From Acidisarcina sp. (GTDB lineage: Bacteria > Acidobacteriota > Blastocatellia > Pyrinomonadales > Pyrinomonadaceae): DNA of 5,597 bases. The position numbers and the translations under genes were made by a program. This document shows positions 5,322-5,597 of this stretch, in pieces. Under the pieces are notes generated by a model. It saw nothing but the letters and a program-made list of their open reading frames with translations, made no database searches and was not told where the DNA came from. Position 1 is the stretch's first letter. Every line of letters begins with the position of its first letter. The stretch lies in the NCBI GenBank assembly GCA_021155145.1, contig JAJNPX010000082.1:1-5597 (forward strand). Direction: 5' to 3'.

Positions 5322-5597
5322 ATGAAGCTCCTCGCTGCCGAATACGTCCTGCCGATCTCATCCGAGCCGATCAAGGATGGGGCGATCGCGCTCGATGCGG
5401 ACAAGATCGTCGAGGTTGGAGATCGAGAGGCTTTGATTTCGAAATTTCCGACCTTTCTTGTAGAAGATCTCGGTCGCGCGGCGATCCTGCCCGGATTTGT
5501 GAATTGCCATTCGCATCTCGAACTCACGGCGCTTCGCGGAGCACTCGATGAGGTCGAGCATGATTTCAAGGCGTGGCTGCTGAAGGCGACCGCGATG
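5322..5597 (+). CDS. Amidohydrolase-family metal-dependent hydrolase/deaminase, 5' part only
   Basis: Only the first 92 residues lie in the window. They show the N-terminal beta-sandwich of the amidohydrolase superfamily (about 1-54, with IKDGAIALDADKIVEVG) and the first metal-binding motif, ILPGFVNCHSHLELTALRG, with H63 and H65 as the H-x-H zinc ligands. This opening is typical of the cytosine deaminase-like branch, which includes S-adenosylhomocysteine/methylthioadenosine deaminases, aminodeoxyfutalosine deaminases and imidazolonepropionases; the substrate cannot be set without the missing part. The nearest ribosome-binding-like sequence, AAGGAAG at 5299-5305, lies 16 bases before this ATG, further than usual. 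A six-codon frame (ATG 5308, stop 5323-5325) overlaps the start by ATGA and could pass ribosomes on. No earlier start is available: the transglycosylase stop is in this same frame. Confidence 0.87.
   Translation, partial: MKLLAAEYVLPISSEPIKDGAIALDADKIVEVGDREALISKFPTFLVEDLGRAAILPGFVNCHSHLELTALRGALDEVEHDFKAWLLKATAM

Noticed and set aside
5313..5324. GGATCCATATG, adjacent BamHI and NdeI sites, suggesting vector sequence
   Set aside because: The flanking sequence continues naturally from the transglycosylase stop into the amidohydrolase, so this is chance.

Overview
This is a 5.6 kb piece of a moderately GC-rich bacterial chromosome with compact gene packing. It holds six protein genes recognisable by family plus one small unrecognised gene. 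Five of the seven are complete and two run off the window ends. I see no rRNA, tRNA, CRISPR array or intact insertion sequence. The gene set resembles Acidobacteriota, perhaps the Blastocatellia: a TPR protein with tandem retropepsin-like domains, a bacterial Ogg2, and a secreted PBP4. That assignment is inference from gene style, not from a marker gene.

Layout. On the minus strand, positions 1-1275 encode an exported PBP4-type D-alanyl-D-alanine carboxypeptidase (peptidase family S13) that lacks only its extreme C-terminus. A 362-base divergent intergenic region follows (1276-1637). It has a probable promoter for each direction and a GC-rich block with a short hairpin. All later genes are on the plus strand: an Ogg2-type 8-oxoguanine DNA glycosylase/lyase (1638-2300), a secreted protein with five TPR-like units and two aspartic protease domains (2330-3916), a PIN-domain protein of VapC type (3944-4405), a 66-residue ORF 4 bases behind it (4410-4610), a membrane-anchored lytic transglycosylase (4722-5300), and the start of an amidohydrolase (5322-5597).

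How the genes may work together. The glycosylase, protease, PIN gene and small ORF are spaced 29, 27 and 4 bases apart, so they could share a transcript from the promoter at 1592-1620. The PIN gene and small ORF look like a toxin-antitoxin pair in toxin-first order. An 11-base inverted repeat straddling the PIN start codon is a candidate operator or translation-control hairpin. The lytic transglycosylase and the amidohydrolase form a second likely unit. The PBP4 homologue and the lytic transglycosylase both act on peptidoglycan, but they lie at opposite ends on opposite strands and need not be co-regulated.

The most unusual gene is the TPR/tandem-retropepsin protein. Both DTG active-site motifs are intact in one chain, which suggests a covalently tethered retropepsin dimer outside the cytoplasm.
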